Shown here: piece by piece, positions 13,213 to 26,110 of the stretch
Layout: the number at the start of each line of letters is the position of its first letter
How positions within the stretch are numbered: position 1 is the stretch's first letter
DNA from: Panorpa germanica
Taxonomy: Eukaryota; Arthropoda; Insecta; Mecoptera; Panorpidae
Direction: 5' to 3'
DNA length: 64,000 nt
NCBI GenBank assembly: GCA_963678705.1
Contig: OY783203.1
Location: forward strand, 7,626,001-7,690,000
Notes under the pieces: model-generated
Seen by the model: the letters and a program-made list of their open reading frames with translations, nothing else
Database searches by the model: none
What the model was told of the DNA's origin: nothing
Translations under genes and position numbers: made by a program

Positions 13213-13288
13213 TGGGTCATGGGTCATCATCTATAAATTATTGCACACAAATTTCATAATTTTTTAAGCCGCTCGTACCAATTGACGA
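13213..13288 (-). repeat. dispersed repeat D fragment, inverted
   Basis: GGGTCATCATCTATAAATTA followed by CACACAAATTTCATAA is the reverse complement of the 13057 copy. It continues into TTTTTTAAGCCGCTCGT...GACGAG, which pairs with the GACGAGAAGATTAAAAAA of the 120 copy, so the repeat extends beyond the conserved core. Confidence 0.5.
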
Positions 13289-14216
13289 GAAGCCTCCCAA
13301 ACTAAAAAAATATGTTTTTTAGTGTTATTTGGTTTATTGATTTTATTTTCTTTGCAAGTCCAACTTTAGAGTAGATTTGACGTCAAAGTAACCCCCCCCC
13401 CTCTTCTCATGCTACACTTTATGGATCAACTCCTCCTCCTCCTTGAGGGTATCCACTCAATATATATTTTTTAATTTTAAAAGTCAAATTTCAAAAAAAA
13501 TACAAAGTTATGGCAGTTTAAGTATGTGGCAAATAATATGTTGTAACAAAAAATGGGTCAAAGAAACTTGCACCAACTTTTATTATGTTAAATAAATGAA
13601 AGAATGAAATGCGTTTTAATAAAACTCGCATTTTTAATTGCCGTTTAAAATATTAAAAAATTACCTTCAAAATAGTTACACACCTTCGTTATTTTTAATT
13701 TAATTTTCTATCTCTTTTTCAATTAACTTAAATTTTCATACCTTCATTTACAAAATTTTAAATATTTAGTGTATGAAATGTGTACTGACTGTTGACTGCA
13801 ATGGAGTGGGAATGTAACAGATAGTACGGTAATGGTGACCACTGTGACTTTAGACTTATTTATATCAGTATACTTGTACGTACGTAGAATACAAAGCATA
13901 GAAGGGCACTGACCTATAAGAGATAGAAAAATATCACTTTTTATCAATCAAATACATATAACGCCAGTACCAGTATACAAATATTAACGAATTTGATATT
14001 CATTCAAAATTAAAAAATCAATATTTGCTTTATTTTTAAATTAAGGTAAACACAATTATTTATAAATTGATGATTTAGTACATAAATATGTACATGATTT
14101 TTTTAATAATTCTAGAATATTTCTGATAAGTAATATTTACTAACATTCAAATAAACATAAGAGATAGAATTCATTTTTAAGAATGTAAAAAGAATTATAC
14201 CTTAAACTAATTATAG

Positions 14217-14438
14217 GACAACACCGGGAGCAGTGGGCGAGATTCCGATTCAATCTCCGGACAAGAGTTATATTTTCGAGGTTTGTCCTGTGTGTTTTTC
14301 ATAAATTTATTAAGCAGCGGTGTAATACACATAAATGAGGCCACGACACCACAAAAGTTATCAACATAGTAGAAGGTCGTCAATGATAGAATTCAGCATC
14401 AGAAGTAGGCTGACATTAAATAAATTAAATTAAAAAAA
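14217..14438 (+). mobile_element. tRNA-derived SINE, near full length
   Basis: Reads forward: GGGAGCAGTGGGCGAGA (A-box region), GATTCAATCTCCGGA (B box), AGAGTTATATTTT, ATAAATTTATTAAGCAGCGG, CACGACACCACAAAAGTTAT, ACATAGTAGAAGGTCGTCAA, then a GTAGGCTGACATTAAATAAA tail. It lacks part of the ATTAAGTTAAATTAATT middle found in other copies. Confidence 0.7.
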
Positions 14439-15559
14439 ACTAATCGTATTAAATTGTATTTTTTACTATAGTGACCGTTTCGATTTTAGTGAGTGTTCAC
14501 GGGTTCGATTTTCAACATAAAATTGGATTATTCTTTTAAAATACGCAAGTAAATTAATAGGTCAACACTAATGCTATAGTAGAACACAAAATAATTGCTC
14601 TTTACGGAAAATTCATATATGAGCAAAAAGAGGGCAACATGTTTCTAAAATAGAAAATAATTTTACCTCAACAAACACATGTGGCCAAATATATGCACCA
14701 AATTAATTCACTTAAAAAGCAACATTTTACAAAGGGAAAAACCTGATGAAATTATGACGACATGTTGATGTATCATCTTTGCATACGACATAGTAGAGAG
14801 CTACACTAACACCAAACGTAGGCACTCGTTCATCTACTTTCTACCCTCTACCCTCAGCACACGAAACAAAAACCCTGACGGTGTCACACCAATAACGTTT
14901 TTGTGTGGGTGTGAATTTGTCTGTATCCATATTTGTTTAAAATGATTTATAGACAAAACGCCCTTTTTAAAATAAGTCTGTTGCATTTTTAAGAAAGTAA
15001 TAAATAATAAGTCCCCTTAGAAATCTATAGAAGACCGACCCCTTATGTACTTATATGAAGGGTGGACCTTAAAAATCAATAATACATGCCGACAGCCACC
15101 ATGGAGAGTAAATAGGGATTTCAAATCACGTTTAAATACAGTGGAGGGAAAGGGATGCAAGAAGTACAAATGAGTGGTAAAACAATATATTTATTAAGTT
15201 TCAATTAAATTGAATAAATTATAATTAAATGTAACTTTGTTATAAAGAAGTAACTTTGGTAAAAGTTGGATAAAGAGCAACAAAAATGGATAAGTTTTTA
15301 ATTCATTCGAGTTTCTTTTACCATAATTCATAATTTACATACATACTTATTTAAATACAGTTACCTCTCTTTAATTCGGTACGTTCGGGACCACAGTCGA
15401 ACCGGATTAGCGATTTGGTATGTAATCAGACGTCAATATAGTTTTAACGGAAATAACAAAGATAAATAATAACTTTAGATAAAAATGAAAACAATTAAAA
15501 TATTATGTTTACATATTAAAACATTACGTTACGTAAAATTATATGTTTACGCACACTCT

Positions 15560-15652
15560 GAACCTGAGCAGACAGAAAATATATATCCGGACCGGAAATC
15601 GAACCCGAATACACAGCAGTCAGCGTCAAGCATCAATGCTCAATTTTCGATT
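15560..15652 (-). mobile_element. SINE head fragment
   Basis: CCGGAAATCGAACCCGAATA followed by CACAGCAGTCAGCGTCAAGC is the reverse complement of the SINE head with a well preserved B box. The body is lost beyond the CAGAAAATATA segment. Confidence 0.6.
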
Positions 15653-17195
15653 TCAATTCACTCATAACAAAAAAAACAACGGGTAACTTAGTGGTGCCAG
15701 ACTATAGAATGTAGCGAGCCGTACAATGCCGCATTAAAGAGAGTTTACTGTAGTGCAATATTATTATATACTAGAGATGTAATTTATTTAGGGGCTGTAG
15801 TCATATTTTATTTCGTTGAAAAATAAAAAAGAAATTTGAAACGTCGAAGTAAAATATGAGCTGTCATTGGAAACATTTCAAATACGAATAAGCGATGGAA
15901 ATAAATGGAAATAATTAAATAAGTTCACATCCGATCTTGACTCTTGACTGTCTTGGGTAAATGCCCAGTTACGCCATAATAAAATTTGGATAGTTCCTAC
16001 TTAGTTATCACATGTGCGTAGTAAGCAAAATTGGTCTTGAATGAATGGGCTTGTGTCCTCATTTTTTAGTGGTCGATTTTTCAATTGTTTATTGAAATTG
16101 ATGTTAATAAATGTGTATTGGCGTGTCTATTTATCAAATATCTAAATGTTGACGGAGATATAGCAATTAAAAATTTGAATTATAGTTTTAGCGCTGGAAA
16201 TGATCGTCCATATTTGTATGACGTGAATGCATTTTAACGTCAGTTATTTGTTGAGTAGGTCAATGCTGTGGTAATGTTTTGTAGTTGTTCAAGTCAAGTC
16301 AAAGAATAATAAGTTTTTATTTTATTTAATCCGGTTACGGCAGACATGTTTGAATTTTATTGTTTCTTGAAATAGCTGTAAATAATATTTCATATTTTGA
16401 TATATAAATACTTATAGCAGAGATTTATGAACTGTAAGATTGGCAGCGGTTGTGATGTCACATGCATTTGGAATGTGTATAACGTTGAATCCCTTTAATA
16501 ATTAAAGAGACAAAATAACTTTTTTAATTGTTAATATCTTTTAACATATAAGGAGTTATTAAAAAATAATTGAACATTTGAGGTTCTAGTAACCCACTTT
16601 ATCAATGTATAGTACACTTTATAGAAATTGTATTGTTTAATTTTTTACTTGTTCAATTTTATTTTGATATTCATTAGAACAACAACCAACAGACAAAAGT
16701 CTGTCACATGTCTAGACTATACGTACACTCAATTTAGACAGTATTTACCTTAAGAAAATAAAGTAATATGTACTCGTATATGTTGAATTAATATTTCATA
16801 ACATTAGATAATATTTGTGTGTAAATAGAAATATGTTGGTGTTCAGAAATCAGGAAACAAAATATGTATTACATGTCACTAAAAATAGTTTTTATTTTTA
16901 CAATTGTGAAACCGAGTTCAACAAAACTGTTGTTGCAGTGACGGACGACGACGATTGTTGGTGGTAACAGAGTAGGTGTAACGTGTAACTGGAATATATG
17001 ACATTTGTCTTTACCTGACGTCAGATGGTCAAGAAACAACAAATTTCATGGTCATGAAATGGACTAGACTAAAAAAAGTAAAAGTTTTATTTTGTAAATA
17101 ACATAATAATAAAGAAATAGAATGCACTTAACTGTACATATCTGAAAAGTGGCATCAAGTATTTGTTAAAGAAACAATAATTATATGAACATATA

Positions 17196-17808
17196 CAGGG
17201 TGTCCCAAAATTCAACGATAAGCCGGCACCAGAAGGTGGTCCTGCTCATGACTACACAAGGAAAAGAGAAAATAAATTTTTATCTTATTTTGTTTAGGAA
17301 TTAGAAAATTTTTTTTTGTCTTGTTTAGAAATAGTATGCATAATTTTTTTTTATTGCTAGTTTTCCTGGAGTATTATACCATTTTGGAATCCTGAAGAGT
17401 TGCGCCAATTTTTAAAAAAACTTGCCATAGTAGTGTTTATACTTTTTCTTTACACCAAGATGAGTTAAAGTTGACTGAAAGTAAAAATCTTTAAAAATTT
17501 TAGGGAAAAAAATAATTTTGCTTGAATTTTGTGCAAAAACTACTAGCATTCTGGGAGTTTTAATGGTTGTGGTGGATAGCAGTGCTATTTAGGTTGCCGA
17601 TACAAAAAAAAAAAAACAGAAATATTAAAAAAATTGTGGTCATGGTAGTTAAAAACATCTTAAGGTGTTTCAATTTTCGAAAAAAAAATTTCTTTTTTTC
17701 TAATTCCTAAACAAAATGAGATAAATTTTTTTTTTCTTTTTTTCTTGTGTAGTCATGAGCAGGACCACCTTCTGGTGCCGGCTTATCGTTGAATTTTGGG
17801 ACACCCTG
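17196..17808. mobile_element. 613-bp foldback element, mariner-like ends, TA target duplication
   Basis: Begins CAGGGTGTCCCAAAATTC and ends with its reverse complement. The inverted repeats run about 60 bp without interruption (through a segment ending GACTACACAAG) and continue with mismatches for about 45 bp more. TA flanks both ends (17194-17195 and 17809-17810). The ACAGGGTGTCCCA end is typical of mariner/Tc1 elements in insects. There is no transposase, so it is a non-autonomous MITE. The close match of its two arms suggests it is fairly young. Confidence 0.8.
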
Positions 17809-19394
17809 TATAGGAAACCAAAAAAATTGAACACAGTTGACAATTTCATCATAATATGAAAAAATCGTATTACGATGCTTTGCCTATCATGAAAACTGTA
17901 AATATTCCCCATTACATCATCATTCATCTCAACCGTTGTCACACTACTTATTCTTTCCAGTGAAAACGTAATTTAAATGCCGTTCAGACACTTTGCTACC
18001 TAAATTACGTATTTAATCTTATAATCTTTTGTATGACAAACACATAAAACATTATATGGAAATTTTCATTGCATATTTCGTATTTTACTTTGAAAATTAA
18101 TTCGTCGTATATAAAATTTACTTTTCAAATCTAGAGTGTTGTATCAATACAAACAAAATACATAACAATAATTTACTGACAATAGTGAAAGAAAATATAA
18201 TGCAAATGTATTGCAAAAATTTAATGAAATTACTTTACTGACTCTAAAATCACTTAATACATCTCTCCTCTTTCTTCTAGCAAAACTGAGAAAGAAATAT
18301 ATATTATTTTAAGAATATCACTTATCATAAGAATATCATTTATAAAAAAAAATTTATGCTAAATGCTTGATAAATTCAATGACTCATTTGAAAAGTTTTG
18401 TTGAGTATTGCGTGGATCGAAGCAAACATATTTTTATATAGTTTTTAATTTAAATGTTTATCATTGACTTGCGGACAAATTCAACACCGGTTTTATTGAA
18501 TTGATACTGTTTTAACACTGTTTAGAGAATATGTATAATTGTTCGCAAGACAAAAGAAATTCTTGTCTATTGATATTGTTATCCACTTCCATTGTATATT
18601 GTTTTAAAAGTTAAATTATTTTGTTAGTCTAAAATAAGAGTTGTAATTATACGTTCATACGGTAAATGTTTAAAATATATTGTATTAAGCTTACATTCGT
18701 TATTTTTTTCACAAATAAAGCACTACCACAGATAAAGATTTACAAAATAAAAAATATATAATTAAATGAAATAAAAAATCAAGAAATAAATTCGCGCTCG
18801 ATTAAGTTCTTACGCTACGTCCCTTATAGAAAACCACAGATTTTTAAAACCTAACAAGTCTAGTCTGATGCTTTTTGCTCCAATTTTTCCTAACGAACCG
18901 CAGAATATTTAAAATTAGTTGCTTCACACTTTTAAGATAACGTAAAGATGAAAAAGCTAATAAGAGAACAAAATTTGAAATTCGATTTTAGCTAAATTCT
19001 AATAAAATTACATCAAATATTAATGTTTAATACTCTTTTAGTTAACTAATTTATCTACAAATTTAGGAATATTTATTTCTGTAAACTTCATGGCAATGTG
19101 CAAGGTACGTAGACCCAGTCGGACATTCCCGTCAGTGCGAAAGACAATCACCTACAGCGGTTGAATGAACGGTAGCCGCTCCGTTACAGGTAGTAAGAGC
19201 CCTTGAAGACCACCATGCGCTTTGATTAGACTTATTTTTCATAAGGCTGAGACCCCCACATAAGACATATCAATGAAAGATCAACTCATCGTTGTCATTG
19301 AGTGACTTAAGGGGGCTTTCTACTCTGCGTAGACGATAAGCACGCTTTTCTCCTTTGTTTTCTTTAGTTTTTATGTTAAGACCTTTGTTGAGGC

Positions 19395-19482
19395 CTCATA
19401 ACAACCACACCCAAAGAATATAACTCTATTTCGAAGATCGAACCCGAAGAAACAACATCGAGCATCATCTAATGACTCTCAG
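19395..19482 (-). mobile_element. SINE head fragment
   Basis: CATAACAACCACACCCAAAG, TATAACTCTATTTCGAAG and ATCGAACCCGAAGAAACA give the SINE body start and B box in reverse orientation. Truncated beyond AACAACC. Confidence 0.6.
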
Positions 19483-20257
19483 TTAAAGAAAAACTTAAAA
19501 TAAATGCAAAATAATGATAATAATAAACTAATCAATTTTGTAATGCTTATCATTTTTGGTTTATTATATCCAGAAAGACAAATTTTATGCCGTAAAGTTT
19601 CATTATTCTATCTTTAAAAACAATCTAAAGATTGTCTTTTTTTATTAGTAGAAATCCCCCTTAAGAATTGACAATCGATAATGATAAGCAGATTATTGGT
19701 CACCGATTCAAACAATCAAGCAGCGAAACGATTTTATATTACTGTGTTTTTATATTATAATAAGTCCTATCAAATTATACATCTATCATTTCTCGTAGTG
19801 CTACTACCTCATTATCTGTTAAAATATTCACAGCTTTATCAAGCACGTATTTTCTATTGTAATATTTAACTAGTACTTGTACCTTTATTTCATGTAAAGT
19901 ACAACTGTACTTCAGGATCAATGCAAAAAGAATTATTTATTTTTACTATGTACAGAAAATAACATTGTATGAAAATAGAAAATATGATGACACGAAAAAA
20001 ATAATATATAAATAATAAAAATGAATAGAATTTCTGATTTTATTTTTGGTACTATAAGTAGTACTGTAAAGTAGTTATTAAAAATACATATAAATATTAA
20101 AATATTTAAATCGAAAATGTTTAGTCCACCATTAGTCCATTTACTGAATAATGCTAATATGTCGGTTTCGATATGTCGGTGTGGTATTAAAACGTCTGTA
20201 AAATATTATTTTATGCAATGTTTGAAAATGAACTATTTAAAGTAAGTTAATGTATTG

Positions 20258-20513
20258 TTTTAGATTTTTATCATGACAAGGGTCATTCCCACTCACTGTT
20301 TTAATTTAATGTTTTATGTTACAGTTGTAGAATAGAGTATTTCAATTATTAGTTTTTATTTTGAATGCACTTAGGGACCTATTTTGTAACTGCTTACCTG
20401 ACGTCTGTTAACTTCTGACGTTTTTTCAAAGCCTATAGTTTACAAATTAGGCTACTTATGCCAGTTTCAAGATATGGGATCCATTCTACTCTTTATTTAA
20501 AGTCTTCTGATAG
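20258..20513 (+). repeat. duplicated block, copy 1
   Basis: TCATGACAAGGGTCATTCCC through ACAGTTGTAGAATAG and TTGAATGCACTTA matches 23005-23246. The start carries TCATTCCCACTCACTG, the same end sequence as the TIR element at 32660-34047. The MITE at 20374 sits inside it. Confidence 0.6.
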
Positions 20514-20612
20514 TTTTGTGTAAACTTACAAAGCTTAGTTTGGAAAATATAGGCCTTTGAAATATCGTCAGATGTTAACAGACGTCAGGTAAGCAGTTAC
20601 AAAATAGGCCCC
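20374..20612. mobile_element. 239-bp MITE with about 70-bp TIRs, TA target duplication
   Basis: The left end, GGGACCTATTTTGTAACTGC, and the right end (reverse complement GGGGCCTATTTTGTAACTGC) stay paired through a TACCTGACGTCTGTTAAC segment and into TTTCAAAG.CCTATA. TA flanks both sides (20372-20373 and 20613-20614). It has no coding capacity and is Tc1/mariner-like by its target site. Confidence 0.75.
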
Positions 20613-21510
20613 TAGTGTGCATGCGTCGTGCGTAAGTAAAATGCACTTTATTTAATATAAATTATTGTATTTAATATAATTATTTTTATTTCTTTGTATT
20701 TCAGAAACCGATATTAATTTTACTTTTGCCAGAGTGTATGTTATAAACACAGCCGATAAAAAAGACCACTGTACTGTCAAGTGTGATGTTAAACTTTTAG
20801 AAAGTTTTGAGTTTGCATACTAAAAATAAAACATGTGCAGTATATTACCATATACTATATTATTTTTTAAATTGAAAATAAAATTAAAACGGTTAATACT
20901 TTTTCTAATCTAATTTGAATAAAAGCATCTTTTTATTGGATAGATCATTATTGTATTTTATAGTTAATGAAACTGTTTTGGGACGTACACCTAATTTTTG
21001 TATAAGGTGTGAACGCAGCGTTTCTATGAAAGCTTACATCCGCGTTATAAAAGATCCAACTGTATATTTTATTTACACATGTGTAGGTTTCCATTCTTAT
21101 TGCATATTACAGAATATAACAAAACTGCAGTAAAAGTTTCAAACTTTTGCTTATGGTGTCCTTTTCGGATGAACACGAAGTCCATGCGCTGGAGAGGTGG
21201 AGGAGGGTGTAAATGGGACACGTGCACTTCCCTAGATATTGAGTAAAATTTATACTGGTGATATACATATACTATATATAAAATGGAATGTGTGATAAAT
21301 TTATACTAAATAGAATAGGATCTATGACAAATTTTTTACGGGATGTAAAGGTATATGCATTTAAAATATTTGCAATCTTGCTAGATACTACTAGTTACCA
21401 TTGGCAGCTTTAGACAGTCCCTCTGTGCATACAACATCGACTCTTCTACTCGCTGAGGCTTTATAATAATGATGAACAAAAATTTCCTATAATTTATTAT
21501 ATAGCCGTAC

Positions 21511-21590
21511 TTAGTATCATTTCATATAAAACAAACACCCTGTATATCCATATACATTGCATCAATGTGTTTTATATGAGATGATACTAA
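21511..21590. repeat. near-perfect hairpin, 23-bp arms
   Basis: The arms 21511-21533 and 21568-21590 pair at 22 of 23 positions around a 34-base loop. The loop contains ACACCCTGTATAT, a mariner-like end motif, so this may be a very small foldback element. A hairpin RNA precursor cannot be excluded from sequence alone. Confidence 0.55.
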
Positions 21591-22664
21591 ATCTGTCAGC
21601 GAAATATTTTTCCTCAATAAATAATTTAGTATACTATATTCGCGAATGTTAAAGCAAACATTGAGGTTTCAAATAATAAATTATAATATAATATACGAGT
21701 ATATGTAAATGAAAATAATACAATAAATTGGTGTTTATTATTCTACTGAAGGCCTGAAAATAATATGCAAATAACCTGCATAATTGCATTATCGAACTTT
21801 ATTGTTCATATATTGTTGTTTTGACAAAAGTGTTATTTACATCGTATTTTGTTATACCGTTCCAGTATTAGATAAATATATATCATATGAATTTTGTATA
21901 TAAACAGTCAGGGCCGTAATAGTTTGTATGCGTATGGTTTCATCGTTGTTGTGACTTTCATTTGATAAGCGAGCGTTTACCGAAATGTATTTTATATACT
22001 GCTTTATATAAGCCTGTGCCTGTCCGGACAGGCTTATTCTCAGATTATACCTGGTATAAATGTTATAACAGGTTTATTTGTAGAGCGGGTAGAGTTTTAA
22101 GTATGTGAAAGTCGCATTGGTTTGGACTATAAAAGTTCAAAAAAGTTAGTACACTGTTATCTAAAAAACGTCAACCTACGTCAACATTCCTAAGAAAAGT
22201 AGAATTTAGAAGCAACGTATTCTTTTTAAATTGTTGTTTTATACCAATTCATACACAAACTTGATATAAAAAAGTTTGGTCTGTATGTATTTTGTTTATG
22301 AAGTAATAACACTCGAAAGTGCCATTTTACAGAAATGTAGTGTTATACTCGTATCTTAATTGAACGTGTTATAACGTACATATATTAAATGCATCTATAT
22401 TGATATGGGTACAGTCCGTTTAATAAATAGTTAGAATATTGTTAACAGATACAGAAATGTTTACGTATGCATATAAAAGGTATGACTACAAGTGCATCAG
22501 TAGCGTAACAGCAGAACAGGGGCTCCTACTGAACTAAAAAGTGCTTAGCAGTTCGCAATTAAAAGACTTTGCTGTTTTTAAATATTAATGAAAAATGCAA
22601 ATATAATATTATAATTTAGATTGAATATGATAGTCTAAAACATTTATATATATGTATGAGTTCA

Positions 22665-22925
22665 TAAAGCATTGCTTTTTAATGTAAAAAATACCGTTAG
22701 TTTGACAAGTGTTATTCGAACTCAGCACCATCCAGGCAAAGGTAGAAAATGTTTTATCAACAAATGAAATTCAGATTTTTCATTGTTTTAAAAATTACAA
22801 AAGTAGCGTCACTAAAACGTCTGTAACTCGTAAAGCAATGCGTCAGAATATTATGAAATTTGGACATAAGGACTAGTTATATGTGATGTCATGTTATTCA
22901 GTGATGTCTTATATCTACAAAGATT
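22665..22925 (+). repeat. dispersed repeat C copy
   Basis: Shares ACAAGTGTTATT, TTCAGATTTTTCATTGTTTT, TAGCGTCACTAAAACGT, GTAACTCGTAAA and a TTATGAAATTT..CACATA segment with copies at 37051-37350, 41630-41820 and, inverted, 49345-49565. Its class is unknown and no coding frame is conserved between the copies. Confidence 0.55.
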
Positions 22926-23004
22926 ATAAGTTGAACATCCTTAAAAGAATTGACAAAAGCATGGGGAGGTATTTTGTAGTAATTACCATTGGAAAAATAC
23001 ATGT

Positions 23005-23246
23005 AATTTTTATTATGATAAGGGTTATTTCTATTCACTGTTTTAATTTTATATTTTAATTTTAAATTATATGTTACAGTTGTAGAATAGTATATTCATT
23101 GCAGAACTTCAATTTTTAGTTTGAATGCACTTATTTTGTAACTGCATTTTGTTAATTTCAGACGATTTTTCAAAGCCCTATAATTTACAAATTAGGCTAC
23201 TTATGTCAGTTTCAAGGTATGGGATTCATTTTGCTCTTTATTTAAG
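23005..23246 (+). repeat. duplicated block, copy 2, including half of the MITE
   Basis: Parallels 20258-20513: ATTATGATAAGGGTTATTTC, ATTCACTGTTTTAATTT, ACAGTTGTAGAATAG, TTGAATGCACTT, then the left half of the same MITE (TATTTTGTAACTGC to ATTAGGCTACTTATG). It stops near 23246, before the right MITE arm. It differs by many substitutions and several small gaps. Confidence 0.6.
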
Positions 23247-23475
23247 GTCATATACATGTAATTTGTTTTACACAAAGTATTACTTTAGTCGGCCAATTTA
23301 CGACACCAGTCCAATCAACAACGATCTTTACTAATGTTTAAATACATGTGTACAATAAATGTTTAATAATATTTGGAATATAATCAAATAAACATAGAAA
23401 GTATAGATCTGGCTAGACGTCAATGACTCAATGCACCGATCACTGAACCATCTCACGTTTCATTAAATATATCAA

Positions 23476-23690
23476 TAGACCAAATCACGATAGTTCGACG
23501 GTGACTTATACTTCAAAAAAGGTAATAAGAGCTGTATAAATCTATAATACGATAATTAATTTTATCTTATTCGATTCAATATATATTATAGAAAAATAAG
23601 TGAGTTAGTGCTTCTTAGTTATATCGGCAGTTTATACCTCACAACTTGTTTTAAGTATCAGTCGCCGCCTTACTCTCGTAATTTGAACTA
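23476..23690. mobile_element. 215-bp MITE, TTCGGCGGCGACT family
   Basis: The ends TAGACCAAATCACGATAG and (reverse complement) TAGTTCAAATTACGAGAG continue into paired TTCGACGGTGACTTATACTT and AGGCGGCGACTGATACTTAA. TA follows the right end. It is full length compared with the copy at 44243-44456, in inverted orientation. Confidence 0.75.
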
Positions 23691-26110
23691 TATTACAGTT
23701 ACGTTAGGACAATGATATAATGGTGAATATGACTTTTGAATATGACAGTTGAAACCACCGTAAAACAAAAAAAGATAAATAATTAATTATTCATTAATTA
23801 TGTTGTAATAAACTTTTATTTAGTATCAATAGATATATTTCCAGCCGTCTAATAAATTCAATTTATTTTCGATAGACTCAATTCCCTCCAATTTTGTATG
23901 GTATAGGCATCTTACTACGCCACTGTTTGTATTGTATATACGTATTACTCTTTCACACAGCTCTACCGGTATACCGGTAAATTCTCATAGTGATTGCGCA
24001 GGCTCAAGTCCTTTCGATTGATCCAAGCCAACAGTAGAGAGACGTTGAATTTAAAACTGTTCTCACAAGCCTTGTTTGAATTCTACGAGAGATAATCACA
24101 CTGCAAATTAGATTCCGTCTCTCCATCCGGAAATATAATAGCAACAGCACATACTTGAGTCATTGAAGTTATTATGTAAATGTGATATAGTCAAACAACC
24201 TGTTTCATTTATAAATTAGACTTGTGAGTAGGAAAGGGGAGTGAGAGGAGGCGGTTTAGAACTCAATTATAGGTATTGTATTATTAGTTAATCTTTAAAA
24301 ATATAGTTAATATATATATGAACATTCGCAGGGAGAACATAAACGGGAAAGTTGTCACTCTTGTCCCTTTGCCTGAATAGTAGAAGTAAAATGGAATATA
24401 TAACAAAATGTACCTTACCTATTGTTAACCAAAACCAAAATTTACCTCATTGTTTACTTGAGGGTCACTACATATAAGAGTTTTTTGAATTTCTAATAAT
24501 CATGAAACTATCAGTATTTGTGGCAGCTCAGTGGTATGAACATAATCGTATAAATATATCGCTGGGTTCTTATCCAAGTCACAGAGCGCTACAATTTCTG
24601 AGTTTGGCAGAGTTTATAGATAATATTTTAAACGTAACTAATATTTATTATTTGTAAAATTAGAAATAAATAAAATCCAGAAATGTAATTTCATTATTTC
24701 AATAGCAATAAAATAGGTAACAAAACGTCATATATTAAAGAGTATTTGTTATATTTTATATAAATAGGAATTACAAATAAATAACAAGGTATAACCTGCA
24801 TCTAAAACAGCATAACAAAACCAAAGCTAAAATTAATTTATTATATTAAATCACGGAATATCTTTTAGAACACGATATGTAAATAACCATTCTAGAAGTA
24901 TGTAATACATCAATGATACATTTATAGCTCTTCAACCACTTATAGGTTAAGGTTTCTGTTATTTCGTTTCCTATTACAGTTTATCTCATTTATGTCATAA
25001 TTATTAAAAGGCCATTAAAATATACAATAATTAGATTTTTAGTACGAATGCTACGGTACTATAATATAATAGTTACTTTATTATTGTTGCAAATATGCAA
25101 TTATTCCTTATACTACAAGAGTCTTAATTTATTGTCACTAAAATACGTAAACTATAACATATGACATTTTGAAATTCACCATCATTTTCATTTTGTAGTT
25201 GTAATATATAAATTATGATAAACCGGTAGATCATTGGTTGAACATAGAAATTATAACTACATGTGTACTAGTATATCGGTGTATTATGACTATACATATA
25301 ATTATTTACAATTAAAATTTAAATTAAATTTAATTGTTAATTAAATATTATTGAAAATGTAATAATACAAACATACATAAATAAAAATTATGTAATTACA
25401 TTTGACTGTTACTGCGCTTAATTATAATTTAATTAATCAACTTAATATACATATTATTCTATGTTGTTTGTAGTATGATGTTTTACTTTGTTATTCGATC
25501 TTCCTTTAAATATATGCATTTGGCAAAAATTGTATATATTCAATATGATATCCTAATTAAGGAATAATTACTCATGAACTAACTACTCGTCATTATCCTT
25601 ACTTATATGTTGGTAATATCATAACACGTTAAAACGAATAATTGAACAGTGTAAATCAACTTAACTTAAATTAATTAAATTAACAAATTTCTTTTTAATA
25701 ATTATCTATTTTATCTTAATTTTGTACAACATAGTATAAAATATTAGGGCACATTTTATTTGTATTAATAGAATGTTTACATATGTGCATAAAAGCTTAT
25801 CTTTATATTTTAAATATTTAATAAAAAATTACATCTTTATTATTATTTCCAATATCAATTTTATTACTTTGTTTATAACAAACAACTGATTAATTATTCT
25901 TAGTACATAATAAGAACATAAACAAAGAAAAAACTATGGTTGCATTATAACATAATTTAATATCAATTTTAAAGAAGTGGGACTAATATATTTGAACAGT
26001 TAAATAGTTCACGTTTTAAAGTAACCCATTGTTATCCACCAAGATACCCAAGCTAAAATTCTGCATCGTATCGTAAATTTATACAGGATCTCTTACAATA
26101 TCTGTAAAAC

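Larger units (their letters stand above)
11917..17195. other. intergenic, no supported gene
   Basis: AT-rich. Contains an inverted pair of repeat D fragments (13057-13098 and 13213-13288), one forward SINE (14217-14438), one reverse SINE head (15560-15652) and a C-run at about 13391. No recognisable gene. Confidence 0.55.
17809..23475. other. intergenic, no supported gene
   Basis: AT-rich DNA with a nested MITE (20374-20612), a related duplicated block (23005-23246), a GC-richer island of unknown nature (19095-19350), a SINE head (19395-19482), a near-perfect 23-bp-arm hairpin (21511-21590) and a repeat C copy (22665-22925). No host exon recognised. Confidence 0.55.
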
